From Deltaproteobacteria bacterium (GTDB lineage Bacteria; Desulfobacterota; DSM-4660; Desulfatiglandales; HGW-15): a stretch of DNA of 54,483 bases. This document shows, piece after piece, positions 17,612-25,895 of this stretch. A program made the translations under genes and the position numbers. The notes beneath the pieces were generated by a model. It did no database searches. It had not been told where the DNA came from and worked only from the letters and a program-made list of their open reading frames with translations. Each line of letters opens with the position of its first letter. Within the stretch, counting starts at the first letter, position 1. The DNA lies in NCBI GenBank assembly GCA_016931115.1, contig JAFGFM010000095.1, positions 1-54,483 on the forward strand, written 5' to 3'.

Positions 17612-17875
17612 TTAGTTCATAGTGTTTTTTGCCACAGATATGAATGACCAATTGGGTACAACTTCTTCTGTTTTAATGATTTCATAACCGCCTATAAGTT
17701 CAAGAAAGCTATTATAACTTTCAGGGGTAAAAACATGTTTATATATCGAATCCAGTTTGATTGTATTTAGTTTTCTTTCGTCAGGCAGAATAGTTGCCAG
17801 GATACCGCCTTTTTTAAGAACCCTGGACCATTCTTTAAGTGTTTTTACTGTATCCACATAGTTTTCAAGGTTATT
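17612..17875 (-). pseudogene. SAM-dependent methyltransferase remnant (C-terminal part)
   Basis: The frame from 17875 to 17612 encodes LENYVDTVKTLKEWSRVLKK followed by GG, then IYKHVFTPESY and a short C-terminus. This is the typical post-motif segment of class I (UbiE/type 11) methyltransferases, corresponding to the usual HLEN...RVLKPGG region. The SAM-binding N-terminal half (glycine-rich motif I) is missing. An in-frame TAA sits immediately upstream at 17878-17876, and the sequence beyond is AT-rich without coding character. A GTG at 17857 gives an 81-codon frame, but without SAM-binding residues it cannot be a working methyltransferase. It is probably a relic of an older version of the glycan locus. 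Confidence 0.65.
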
Positions 17876-18037
17876 TTAAATTACTGATAGCTAAAATGTT
17901 GCTGTATTAAACATTTCAGCCATAGCCTATCCGATATGATTAATTATTTTGATTTTCCGGAAAACATATGGTAGCTACAACCTGTATTTTTAAATTTTGT
18001 TTTTCACCCAATAAACAGCTTTTCATATGAAGACTTT

Positions 18038-18814
18038 TTGTTAAAAATAGATCACTGCCCTGTCGTCAAGTTATTTGTGAATAATAAAATGAAATATTTT
18101 AACTATAAAGAATACAGAGTACTTTCAACCATAGATGAAGATACAGCTGTATTTTTTTTAAACAGCATATTTTCAAAAAGCTATCAGACAATTTCAGAGT
18201 ATAATAATGATAGAAACTCTTTTGTATCTCAGATAAAGATAAAGGATTTTGATAATATTATATTTAAAATTCCACGAAATAGAAACTCAAGACTGGGGGA
18301 GAGGTTTCTGACACTTTTCAGGGGAAGTGACTCTTTCAGGATTATTAAGAGTTTAAATAAAATAAATGAGTTGGGATTAAATGCCCCAGGCCCCATCCTT
18401 GCTGTTCAAAAAAGAAAATTTGGCATGGTGGTAGATAGTTTTTATGCTTATAAGTTTGTAGAAGGCAGAGAAGCCACAGATGATAATCTGCCAGAGGTCT
18501 TAAAATCCCTGCAAATCCTGTATAGCAAGGGATATATAAGGAGCGACCCAAAACTTACGAATTTTTTAAATAAAGATGATCAAGTCTACTTTATAGATTT
18601 CAGGCTTAAAAGGCCTGCTGTTTTTAAAAAACTATTTATAATGATAAATCTGTGCAAATTTTTACAGGCTGAGCAAAAAACGATAGGTCTAATAGATGAT
18701 AAACTTAAAAATTCTATTTTGTTTAAAACCGCTTTTTTTCTAAATGATATAAAAAGTACTTATAAAAAAACAAGAAGAAATATAAAATCAAAATTTATTA
18801 ACACTAAAGGTTAA
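18038..18814 (+). CDS. LPS core heptose kinase-like protein (RfaY/WaaY type)
   Basis: This 258-residue (from TTG 18038) or 241-residue (from ATG 18089) protein resembles the small LPS core kinases RfaY/WaaP, which have a degenerate protein-kinase fold. The N-lobe has IIFKIPRNRNSRLGERF with the ATP-contacting lysine. The catalytic loop reads SDPKLTNFL (family consensus GDPHKGNF) and the metal motif reads YFIDFRLKRP (usual DFG/IDL). Neither start has a good ribosome site, so the N-terminus is uncertain. It ends 5 bases before the GT9 gene and is likely cotranscribed with it. Core phosphorylation stabilises the outer membrane through divalent cation bridges. The exact acceptor heptose is unknown. 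Confidence 0.8.
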   Translation: MLKIDHCPVVKLFVNNKMKYFNYKEYRVLSTIDEDTAVFFLNSIFSKSYQTISEYNNDRNSFVSQIKIKDFDNIIFKIPRNRNSRLGERFLTLFRGSDSFRIIKSLNKINELGLNAPGPILAVQKRKFGMVVDSFYAYKFVEGREATDDNLPEVLKSLQILYSKGYIRSDPKLTNFLNKDDQVYFIDFRLKRPAVFKKLFIMINLCKFLQAEQKTIGLIDDKLKNSILFKTAFFLNDIKSTYKKTRRNIKSKFINTKG

Positions 18815-18819
18815 GTTAG

Positions 18820-19878
18820 ATGTCTTCCACAGTAAATTCTATCTGCATTGTCAGGTTATCAGCGTTAGGGGATGTAACCCATATGCTGCCGGTGATCCAT
18901 ACCCTTAAGACCCATTCGCCTGAAATCAAGATCACCTGGGTGATAGGAAAGGTGGAACATCAGCTTTTAGCTCCTCTGCCAGGGGTTGAGTTCATTATTT
19001 TCAACAAGAAAAATGGTATTAAAGAATATCATAAAATAAGAAAACAATTGAATAACCGCTCATTTGATGTGCTGCTTCTTATGCAGCTCTCCCTGCGTGC
19101 AAACCTTTTAAGCTGGGTCATAAGGGCAAAACGAAAGATCGGGTATGATAAAATCCGCGCCAAATACTTTCATGGCCTGTTTATAAAGGAACGGATTGCT
19201 GCAACACCAAAGCAGCATGTTTTAGACAGTTTCATGAGTTTTCTTGATAAGCTGGGTATCAGCAAAAAGGAATACAAATGGCACCTGCCCCCTGTTCCAG
19301 GGGCACAGGACCTTGCTCAGCAGAACATAAATCCTGAAAAGCCATGCCTGATCATTAGCCCCTGTTCGAGTCATGAACTCCGTAACTGGCATGCAAAAGG
19401 ATACGCTGCTGTTGCTGATCACGCGGTTAAACAGCATGGCATGCAGGTAATCATCTGTGGCGGCCCATCACCTGCTGAACACCGGATGGCTGATGAGATC
19501 ATCCGCCTGTGCAGGGTGGCAATACCCATCAACCTGGTAGGCAGGGACACATTTGCGAAATTTATTGAACTGTTGCGGCGGGCAACAGTCCTGATTACAC
19601 CTGATTCAGGCCCCATGCACATGGCCGCTATAACAGACACGCCTGTGATAGGTCTTCACGCAGCATCCAATCCACTCCGTTCAGGCCCTTACAAGAGTCT
19701 TGAGTGGTGCGTGAACATGTATGACCAGGCATCACAAAAGTACCTGGGGAAGCCAGCGGATGATATCCGATGGGGAACCAAGATAGAAAGGCAGGGGGTC
19801 ATGGACCTGGTCGAGATCGACCATGTCACAGACAAACTGGATAGACTAATGATTAAAATAAAAGCAAAGGAGTTATAA
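18820..19878 (+). CDS. Glycosyltransferase family 9 (heptosyltransferase I/WaaC-like)
   Basis: This 352-residue GT9 enzyme has the classic opening SICIVRLSALGDVTHMLPVI (residues 7-26), including the LGD signature, and the C-terminal donor site TPDSGPMHMAAITDTPVIGLH near residue 263. These features match WaaC/RfaF-type heptosyltransferases that add L-glycero-D-manno-heptose to Kdo2-lipid A. Length is normal and motifs are intact. It lies 5 bases after the kinase-like gene and 3 bases before the DUF6165 gene, in a tight operon. It is the more canonical of the two GT9 proteins in the locus. It is a peripheral inner-membrane enzyme on the cytoplasmic side. Confidence 0.93.
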   Translation: MSSTVNSICIVRLSALGDVTHMLPVIHTLKTHSPEIKITWVIGKVEHQLLAPLPGVEFIIFNKKNGIKEYHKIRKQLNNRSFDVLLLMQLSLRANLLSWVIRAKRKIGYDKIRAKYFHGLFIKERIAATPKQHVLDSFMSFLDKLGISKKEYKWHLPPVPGAQDLAQQNINPEKPCLIISPCSSHELRNWHAKGYAAVADHAVKQHGMQVIICGGPSPAEHRMADEIIRLCRVAIPINLVGRDTFAKFIELLRRATVLITPDSGPMHMAAITDTPVIGLHAASNPLRSGPYKSLEWCVNMYDQASQKYLGKPADDIRWGTKIERQGVMDLVEIDHVTDKLDRLMIKIKAKEL

Positions 19879-19881
19879 TAT

Positions 19882-20283
19882 ATGTCCCAGATAAATGTAC
19901 CGATTTCTCCGGGTGAGCTGATAGACAAGGTCACTATCCTTGAAATCAAAATAGAACGAATGGATGATCCTAAAAAGGTTGCCAACGTAAAGACAGAACT
20001 AGATCTGCTTGAAAAGGTATGGCAACAGTCCGGTTACAGCGAAGAAAAAATGGTCAGTGAAAAACGAGCTGAACTAAAATCAATAAATGAAAAACTCTGG
20101 GTTATCGAGGATGGCCTTCGCCTTAAAGAGTCCAGGTCAGAATTTGACAAGGAATTTATAGAACTCGCCCGATCTGTATATTTTACTAATGATCACCGGG
20201 CAAGGGTTAAAAAAGAGATCAATATCGGGGTAGGTTCAGACCTGGTTGAAGAAAAATCATACCAGGATTACGGACGTAAATAA
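19882..20283 (+). CDS. DUF6165 family protein
   Basis: This 133-residue protein has the conserved opening INVPISPGELIDKVTILEIK and the conserved ending NDHRARVKKEINIGVGSDLV then EEKSY, the pattern of the DUF6165 family. The middle is a charged helical region, so a coiled-coil dimer is plausible. The family has no known activity but recurs beside glycosyltransferases in LPS and glycan loci, as here. The AAAGGAG site 8 bases before the ATG and the 3-base gap to the GT9 gene show cotranslation in the operon. It has no signal peptide and is cytosolic. Confidence 0.85.
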   Translation: MSQINVPISPGELIDKVTILEIKIERMDDPKKVANVKTELDLLEKVWQQSGYSEEKMVSEKRAELKSINEKLWVIEDGLRLKESRSEFDKEFIELARSVYFTNDHRARVKKEINIGVGSDLVEEKSYQDYGRK

Positions 20284-20324
20284 ACTTAACCGGGTCTTAT
20301 AAAGTAAGTGACCATTTATCAAAT

Positions 20325-21209
20325 ATGAATAAATATATCTTTCCAATTTACAGAACCCTTGTTCCAAAAATCTTAAGGACTATAATCCTGAAAAAGACTC
20401 TGAGGAAAAATATTCTGAGATATTTTTCCTCTTTGCCTTCCGGCCAGATTGATCAGGAACAGAAAGAGGTAATTGAATTTCTTGAAGCCAATCCTGTCAG
20501 GATCTTTCCCTACCATTTCTATGACAACTACTCAGAAGATAGTGTCGAGGTATTTAAGGATGGGGAGAGGAAATTGCATTATGTGATACAGGATGGAAAG
20601 AGACTATATTTCAAGAAACGCTGGGGTGTAAAAAGGATAAAAAGGGCTTACTCAACCCTTGCAATGGAGCAGGATATAGAAAGTCCGCACAGATATCTTA
20701 CCTGCTCATTTACAGCCGGCAAGGATGATGTTATTGCTGATATCGGTTCAGCTGAAGGTAATTTCTCTTTATCGGTTATTGAAGAGGTAAAAAAAATTTA
20801 CCTCTTTGAGCACAACAGGGAATGGAGCGATGCCCTCAAGGCCACATTTGCGCCATGGGCTGATAAGGTTGAGATAATAAACAAATATGTATCTGATCAT
20901 GATGATGAATCACACATCCGTTTTGATACCTTTTTTAAAAGTCACAGTGATGTAAATTTTTTAAAAATAGATGTTGATGGAGCTGAATCGAATGTACTTA
21001 CTGGCTGCGACACTGTTTTAAGGGATGGAAGGCCATTTAAAATTGCATTATGTACGTACCATAAAAACCACGATGAAGAAGAGTTTACAAGGCTTCTCAA
21101 AGGTTATGGATTCAATGTTAACGCGTCTCATGGGTATATGATTCATTATTACGATAAAAAGATACAACCTCCTTACCTGAGAAGAGGATTGATAAGGGCG
21201 GTGAGGTAG
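20325..21209 (+). CDS. FkbM-family SAM-dependent methyltransferase
   Basis: This 294-residue protein has SAM motif I, VIADIGSAEGNFSLSVIEEV, near residue 138, and FLKIDVDGAESNVLTG near residue 210, the hallmark of FkbM methyltransferases. FkbM enzymes O-methylate hydroxyls of secondary metabolites or sugars, so modification of an LPS or surface-glycan sugar is the likely job in this locus. The basic, hydrophobic N-terminus (YRTLVPKILRTIILKKTLRK) may associate with the membrane. It is preceded by a 41-base gap after DUF6165 and is probably in the same transcript. Confidence 0.9.
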   Translation: MNKYIFPIYRTLVPKILRTIILKKTLRKNILRYFSSLPSGQIDQEQKEVIEFLEANPVRIFPYHFYDNYSEDSVEVFKDGERKLHYVIQDGKRLYFKKRWGVKRIKRAYSTLAMEQDIESPHRYLTCSFTAGKDDVIADIGSAEGNFSLSVIEEVKKIYLFEHNREWSDALKATFAPWADKVEIINKYVSDHDDESHIRFDTFFKSHSDVNFLKIDVDGAESNVLTGCDTVLRDGRPFKIALCTYHKNHDEEEFTRLLKGYGFNVNASHGYMIHYYDKKIQPPYLRRGLIRAVR

Positions 21210-21261
21210 TCTCTTTTTTTTATTCGGAAATTATGCCAAGTATATTTATTAGGGATTTATT

Positions 21262-21936
21262 ATGTTTGAAGGTTTGACACTCGCTGATATTTCTAAAAGG
21301 CAATGTGGGATATTAAGAAAACCAACAGGCACAAGGCCTGTTATCTGGCGGATTGAAGAAAATGGTGTAAAGGCAATTGTAAAGGATTTCAGTTTAAACA
21401 GTTTCTGGTTCAGGAATATTGCAGGTCGCTTTCTTATATGGCGTGAAAAGAAGGCATATAAAAAACTTGAGGGATTTCCAGGGGTGCCTGCTCTCTTCGG
21501 TTCAATAGGAGGAGTAGCCCTGATTATAGAAGAGATACAGGGGACTGACCTCGGTAGTATTGAGGTTTCAAAAAAACTTGATAAAAATTTTTTCAGAGAT
21601 CTGAAACAACTTATTGATAGACTCCATGATCGAGGTATTGTCCACTGTGATCTGAAGAGGGCTCCAAATATTATGATCGGAAATGATGGAAACCCATACA
21701 TTATAGACTGGGCCGCATCAATATCAAGATCAGAATTTGGATTTTTCCCCTTGAATTTAATCTATAAAAGATTCATTCAGGATGACCTCAATGCTGTTAT
21801 AAAAATCAAGTTAAAATGGCGGCCTGAAAGTGTCAGCCCTGAAGAAATGCTTCAATATGCTGAAAGAAGCAGGGTAGAGAGGATAATCAGGGCGATCAGG
21901 GACTGTCTCAGGAATTTTTTAAAAAAAATTGCCTGA
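21262..21936 (+). CDS. Small protein-kinase-fold LPS kinase-like protein
   Basis: This 224-residue kinase-like protein has a catalytic loop, IVHCDLKRAPNIMI, around residue 123, where HCD-x4-N supplies the catalytic Asp and the metal-binding Asn, followed by YIIDWAAS in place of DFG. An N-lobe lysine lies in VKAIVKDF and a glutamate in IIEEIQG. This is the minimal RIO/Bud32-like layout of Kdo and heptose kinases (KdkA/WaaP group, InaA-related). AGGGA precedes the ATG. It is the second of three kinase-like genes here, all differing in sequence. The substrate is probably an inner-core sugar, but a protein or small-molecule substrate cannot be excluded. Confidence 0.8.
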   Translation: MFEGLTLADISKRQCGILRKPTGTRPVIWRIEENGVKAIVKDFSLNSFWFRNIAGRFLIWREKKAYKKLEGFPGVPALFGSIGGVALIIEEIQGTDLGSIEVSKKLDKNFFRDLKQLIDRLHDRGIVHCDLKRAPNIMIGNDGNPYIIDWAASISRSEFGFFPLNLIYKRFIQDDLNAVIKIKLKWRPESVSPEEMLQYAERSRVERIIRAIRDCLRNFLKKIA

Positions 21937-21958
21937 ATAATTCTAATCAGCCAGAGGT

Positions 21959-22996
21959 TTACAGTTTCCCCTGCTGGTTATCTTTATAACAAATTGAACG
22001 CGGACTGATCCAGGTTTTTACCCGCAGGGCATTAGCATAGTAACGACATAAATTAACCAAAAGCAAACGCTGAACCTTTGCCTTTTTACTGGTAAAAACA
22101 AGGCAGAAAAGCAATGCCAGAATTGTGTTTTTAATGAACGCCCTGCAGACCAGAAACACCTCTATGGCAGTGCGGCTCAATCCCTGTTTATGGATACTGA
22201 TATACAGGTGGCTGGAGATATAAACTTCTGATTTGGTTAAAGCTGATATGCCTGTATTTATGCGGGAACTGCCGCCATGATTATGTATGAAACTGGCTTG
22301 CTGCAACATGACAATTTTTCCCCCCATTTTTGCAGCCCGTTTACATATATCTATATCTTCACTGTACATCCAGAAACGCTCATCCCAGCCTTTCAGATGA
22401 AGATATGCCTCTCTCCTCATAAAAATTACAGACCCTGAGACCCAATCCGGAAAAACTACAGCCTTTTCTTTTGCAAATTCCCTTTTTAGTCGGCTTCTGT
22501 TAATAAACCGGTACAGGGTTTTACCTGTCCCTGTTAATGTGATCCACTTGGGGAAAAATCGTTCAACCCTCTCTATCCTGCCTTTTGGTGTTATTTGTAG
22601 TGCTGATAATATCGAGTTTGGAGGGTAATCCTTAATCGTTGAGAGTAAAAGTTCGATACTTCCAGGGCGCACGATTGTATCAGGATTAATAAAAAGGAAA
22701 TATTCACCTCTGCCTGCCCTTGCCCCGGTATTACATCCATGAGCATAACCATAGTTTCCGGTATTCAGTATAAAGCGGGTGGTTGGAAAGGCAGTGGCGT
22801 AGGATTCAAACTTACCATCGTTTGAGCAGTTGTCTACAACAATGATATCCAGATTGATATTTGATGTATTCACGCATTGCAGAGATCTTAAGCAATCAGC
22901 CAGCTTTTCCCAGCTACGATAATTGACTATGATTACCGATATTATGTCGAATCGTTCATTATGACCGGTTATATTTTCAGTATCAACACTGAGCAT
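21959..22996 (-). CDS. Glycosyltransferase family 2 (rhamnosyltransferase-like)
   Basis: This 345-residue GT2 enzyme has the N-terminal nucleotide-sugar fold: VIIVNYRSWEKLADCLRSL, IIVVDNCSNDG, and the metal-binding segment LFINPDTIVRPGSIELL in place of a strict DxD. It also has the acceptor-side motif MYSEDIDICKRAAKMGGKI, where the ED pair is the probable catalytic base. Sequence style matches WbbL/RfbF-like rhamnosyltransferases. A hydrophobic segment near the C-terminus (NTILALLFCLVFTS) suggests membrane association. It is transcribed against the operon on its left and divergent from the kinase-like gene on its right. Confidence 0.9.
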   Translation of the reverse strand: MLSVDTENITGHNERFDIISVIIVNYRSWEKLADCLRSLQCVNTSNINLDIIVVDNCSNDGKFESYATAFPTTRFILNTGNYGYAHGCNTGARAGRGEYFLFINPDTIVRPGSIELLLSTIKDYPPNSILSALQITPKGRIERVERFFPKWITLTGTGKTLYRFINRSRLKREFAKEKAVVFPDWVSGSVIFMRREAYLHLKGWDERFWMYSEDIDICKRAAKMGGKIVMLQQASFIHNHGGSSRINTGISALTKSEVYISSHLYISIHKQGLSRTAIEVFLVCRAFIKNTILALLFCLVFTSKKAKVQRLLLVNLCRYYANALRVKTWISPRSICYKDNQQGKL

Positions 22997-23209
22997 AATT
23001 GCATAAACTCCTGTAAAATGTCTTTATCCTCTGGGGCATAATGACGTATGCGAATTAAAAGATCAAGAGGCTTGAAAATCCCGGAATATTTAAAGCAATA
23101 AATTTGACCAAATCCGGTTTGTGTGATAGCTGACACCCATGAATATATTATTAATAGGTTCTAAAACCAAATATGTGGAAAATCAATTTGAGCAAATGAA
23201 TGCATAATT

Positions 23210-23896
23210 ATGATCCCTATAATTACACAGAAATATAAATCATATTCCTTTGGATCATTATCCGTGTTGAATCATTCTCAGCTTGAAACACTGATCAAAA
23301 TATTTGATGAGCCCAATGATAAAACAGATGCAGTTCTCGGAGGAAGAGGTTCCATAAAAAGGTTAGATCTGGATGGGTTTGGGCCGGTTATTATTAAATA
23401 TAATACCCGTGGAGGTCTTATAAGGTTATTTATTGAAAGAACATATGTAAGGACAGGCAAGCCCTGTAACCGGATAGAGTTTGAACAACTGATTAATGCA
23501 TCCAAGCTCGGGGTAAATGTCCCGGAACCGGTAGCATTTGCAACAAAGGGCTCTCTTTTTTACAGGGGGTGGCTTGTCATAAAAGAGATAAAAAACAGTG
23601 AAACCCTTGCCTCGGTCAGCTTAAAAGATGAAGACAGGACCGATCAACTCCTGAATGAAATTACAAGGCAAATTAGCATTCTGATAGATTCAGGTTTATA
23701 TCATGTGGATCTCCATCCCGGGAATATTCTTGTTAACGATAACAATGAGATATTCATTATAGATTTTCATAAGGCACGTGTGTTCAATGCTGGCAAAGAA
23801 ATACTAAAGGATAAATATTTCACCCGCTGGAAAAGGGCAATAAAAAAGCACAGGCTACCTGAAACACTTAATGAGGTATTTAGTAAAGGATTATAG
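23210..23896 (+). CDS. Lipopolysaccharide kinase InaA/KdkA-like protein
   Basis: This 228-residue protein of the LPS kinase (InaA/WaaP/KdkA) group has a glycine-rich N-lobe (VLGGRGSIKRLDLDGFGPVIIK) with the ATP lysine in VIIKY, a hinge WLVIKEIKNSETL, the catalytic loop YHVDLHPGNILV, and the metal motif IFIIDFHKARV. This is the most canonical of the three kinases in the window and closest to 3-deoxy-manno-octulosonate (Kdo) kinases, which phosphorylate Kdo in bacteria with a single Kdo. The upstream ribosome site is weak. It is followed by 263 bases without a gene. Confidence 0.88.
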   Translation: MIPIITQKYKSYSFGSLSVLNHSQLETLIKIFDEPNDKTDAVLGGRGSIKRLDLDGFGPVIIKYNTRGGLIRLFIERTYVRTGKPCNRIEFEQLINASKLGVNVPEPVAFATKGSLFYRGWLVIKEIKNSETLASVSLKDEDRTDQLLNEITRQISILIDSGLYHVDLHPGNILVNDNNEIFIIDFHKARVFNAGKEILKDKYFTRWKRAIKKHRLPETLNEVFSKGL

Positions 23897-24159
23897 AAAT
23901 CTTTTTATTAGTGTCAAACAGCGTAAGGGAATTTTCAGATGAGAACTTATTTCTTAATGAGCTGAATTCGTGAAAATTCTTAGTACAAACTCCTTTATAA
24001 TTTATCAAGATCATTATCTTTTCCGCCGCATAGGGCGCACGACGTTGTTCAAAAAAACCGATGATAGTTTTAATTAAGCAACTTCTCAACCTTCTAAACC
24101 TTCAACCGCCCCGGGATTACAGCATTACAGAGTTTTTTTAGTTTATTCTGGACACCCCT

Positions 24160-24882
24160 CTATTGCCCATTATTTTTTGCATAATGCACAAATCTCTTCA
24201 TAATGCTTGAGGCTTGAGGGGTTTCTTTCACTGTCTCCATTATTTCATCAATATTATGACCTGTTGTCATGAGTTCATCTGCCTGGTTTATTATGTATGC
24301 CTTCATGATATCTGTACTGTATTCAGGGTGGAACTGCACACCCCATGCAGAGGCCCCTATCCTTATGGCATGGTAAGGTTCAAAATCATTTGAAGCAAGA
24401 ATGGTTGATACGGCTGGAATCATGAGGGCTGATTGTGCATGTGTTACATGAACAGGAATAGATGCAGGCATATCTATTAAAAGTGGGTCCTTAGCACATT
24501 CAGAAGAGAGCTTTACCTCTACTGTGCCTATCTCCTTACCCTTTGGATGAAAACCGACCTTTCCTCCCATTGCCTCGGCAAGGAGCTGATGTCCATAACA
24601 AATACCCATGAAAGGGATTTCATGCCTGACGAGCCCGGGTATCCATTCCAGTAAAAGGTCACTCCAGGGAAGATGATCTGTAACCATATCATGTGACCCG
24701 GTAATAACAACGCCCCTGCATTCATTGTATTCAGGGAGAGGCTCTATGTTTTGGATATCTATTATAACAGCTTCACCCTGACTGATACCCATTGATTTTA
24801 TTGTCCAGAGATCAAAATCGCCATGTTCCTCTTTCAATGTGGGAAATGTTGTTCCTGCCTTGATAATATAAATACTTTTCAT
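24160..24882 (-). CDS. Class I glutamine amidotransferase domain protein (GMP synthase-like)
   Basis: This 240-residue stand-alone GATase1 protein has the nucleophile elbow MGICYGHQLLAEAMGG with Cys95, and the His-Glu pair in WGVQFHPEYS near residue 187, so the triad is complete. It resembles the YfeJ / gamma-glutamyl hydrolase-like GATases that are not fused to a synthetase, and it could release ammonia from glutamine for a partner enzyme or act on gamma-glutamyl compounds. No obvious partner gene is adjacent: it stands alone between the LPS locus and the restriction operon. It is cytosolic. The physiological substrate is unknown. Confidence 0.9.
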   Translation of the reverse strand: MKSIYIIKAGTTFPTLKEEHGDFDLWTIKSMGISQGEAVIIDIQNIEPLPEYNECRGVVITGSHDMVTDHLPWSDLLLEWIPGLVRHEIPFMGICYGHQLLAEAMGGKVGFHPKGKEIGTVEVKLSSECAKDPLLIDMPASIPVHVTHAQSALMIPAVSTILASNDFEPYHAIRIGASAWGVQFHPEYSTDIMKAYIINQADELMTTGHNIDEIMETVKETPQASSIMKRFVHYAKNNGQ

Positions 24883-25034
24883 CTGTTTTTAAAACCTGTT
24901 AATGCTGCTTATGTGGGGGTAAGCGGGAAAATCCATAAATATTACGATATCTCAGTTCTCCAAAAAAATATTTTCAATTTCTTTACACTGTATAAGCTTT
25001 TTTGTTAAATGTGTGGGTGACACCGTTGGTTTAT

Positions 25035-25895
25035 TTACTTAAAACAACATTTTTTGTACTTCTTCCCACTTCCGCAGGGACATGGATCATTCCTGCCTAC
25101 CTTTGGAAGTTGGCTCTCCTGCTTTGGAATGTAATGTTTTTTCTTGTTATATGCGTATATAGCCTTAAGTCTTAAATGTCTTTTTTTGAGCTTACTGTAG
25201 ATACCCTGTTCCTGTTGTTCTATAGCAGTTTTTAACGTTTTCAAATCAAAGTCAGCAGAAGAGGATTCAACTATTTCCCACTTTTCCTTCTTATAATTCA
25301 CTGAAATAACGCACAATTCCTTTTCATTTTTCCCTTGCTCATCTACAGCAATTATATTCAGATAACTATCTGTGCATGAACAGTTCGGCTTCAGGCAATA
25401 CTGATCGAAAATAATGCATGACATCCCATTGATTGTAACTTGCAGCGTGTCCCCATAGGGTAAAGCATCGTTATAGGCAAACATCAGATTTTTTTCTTCA
25501 ACTTCATCATATACAAAATTTATATCTATACCATCTGGAGGGCTTTCCTCGGTTATTTTGTGTTTATAACCAGAATAAATCTGGTAAAGAAGAAAAAAAT
25601 CGTCTTCCTCCATTTGGTCAATAAAACGTCTGGCTAGCTCCAAATCCTTTTGCCGACATTTGTTTTTATTGTCCTCCCCTAATGATTCATTATAAAGATC
25701 AATATCAAAACTGAAAACCTCAGCTTCCCCCGCATAGTCCTTATCCTGCACAGGAACAAGGTCCAGTGTCACTATGCCGCATGTGCAGGTAGGATTACTG
25801 CAGAATGATACTGAGCATTCGTATGTCTCCTCCATATCATTATTCTGAAGGGTGGCTGATAATTTATTTACCTTTTTCTCTCGTGTTAAAACCAT
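25035..25895 (-). CDS. SEC-C motif protein at the end of the type I RM operon
   Basis: This 286-residue protein has a C-terminal SEC-C zinc motif, [18 protein letters not shown], at the very end. The N-terminal part contains more cysteine pairs ([21 protein letters not shown]), suggesting duplicated metal sites in a beta-rich domain (residues 20-220). I do not recognise that domain. Its ATG directly follows the hsdR stop codon (TAA-ATG), with GGAG inside the end of hsdR, so it is translated with the restriction operon. SEC-C motifs mediate protein or nucleic-acid contacts in many defence-associated proteins, so an accessory role in restriction or anti-phage response is possible but unproven. 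Confidence 0.8.
   Translation of the reverse strand: MVLTREKKVNKLSATLQNNDMEETYECSVSFCSNPTCTCGIVTLDLVPVQDKDYAGEAEVFSFDIDLYNESLGEDNKNKCRQKDLELARRFIDQMEEDDFFLLYQIYSGYKHKITEESPPDGIDINFVYDEVEEKNLMFAYNDALPYGDTLQVTINGMSCIIFDQYCLKPNCSCTDSYLNIIAVDEQGKNEKELCVISVNYKKEKWEIVESSSADFDLKTLKTAIEQQEQGIYSKLKKRHLRLKAIYAYNKKKHYIPKQESQLPKVGRNDPCPCGSGKKYKKCCFK

Noticed and set aside
23880-24159. Minus-strand frame of about 69 codons after the third LPS kinase gene
   Set aside because: It overlaps the end of the kinase gene, has no ribosome site or recognisable domain, and lies in AT-rich spacer.
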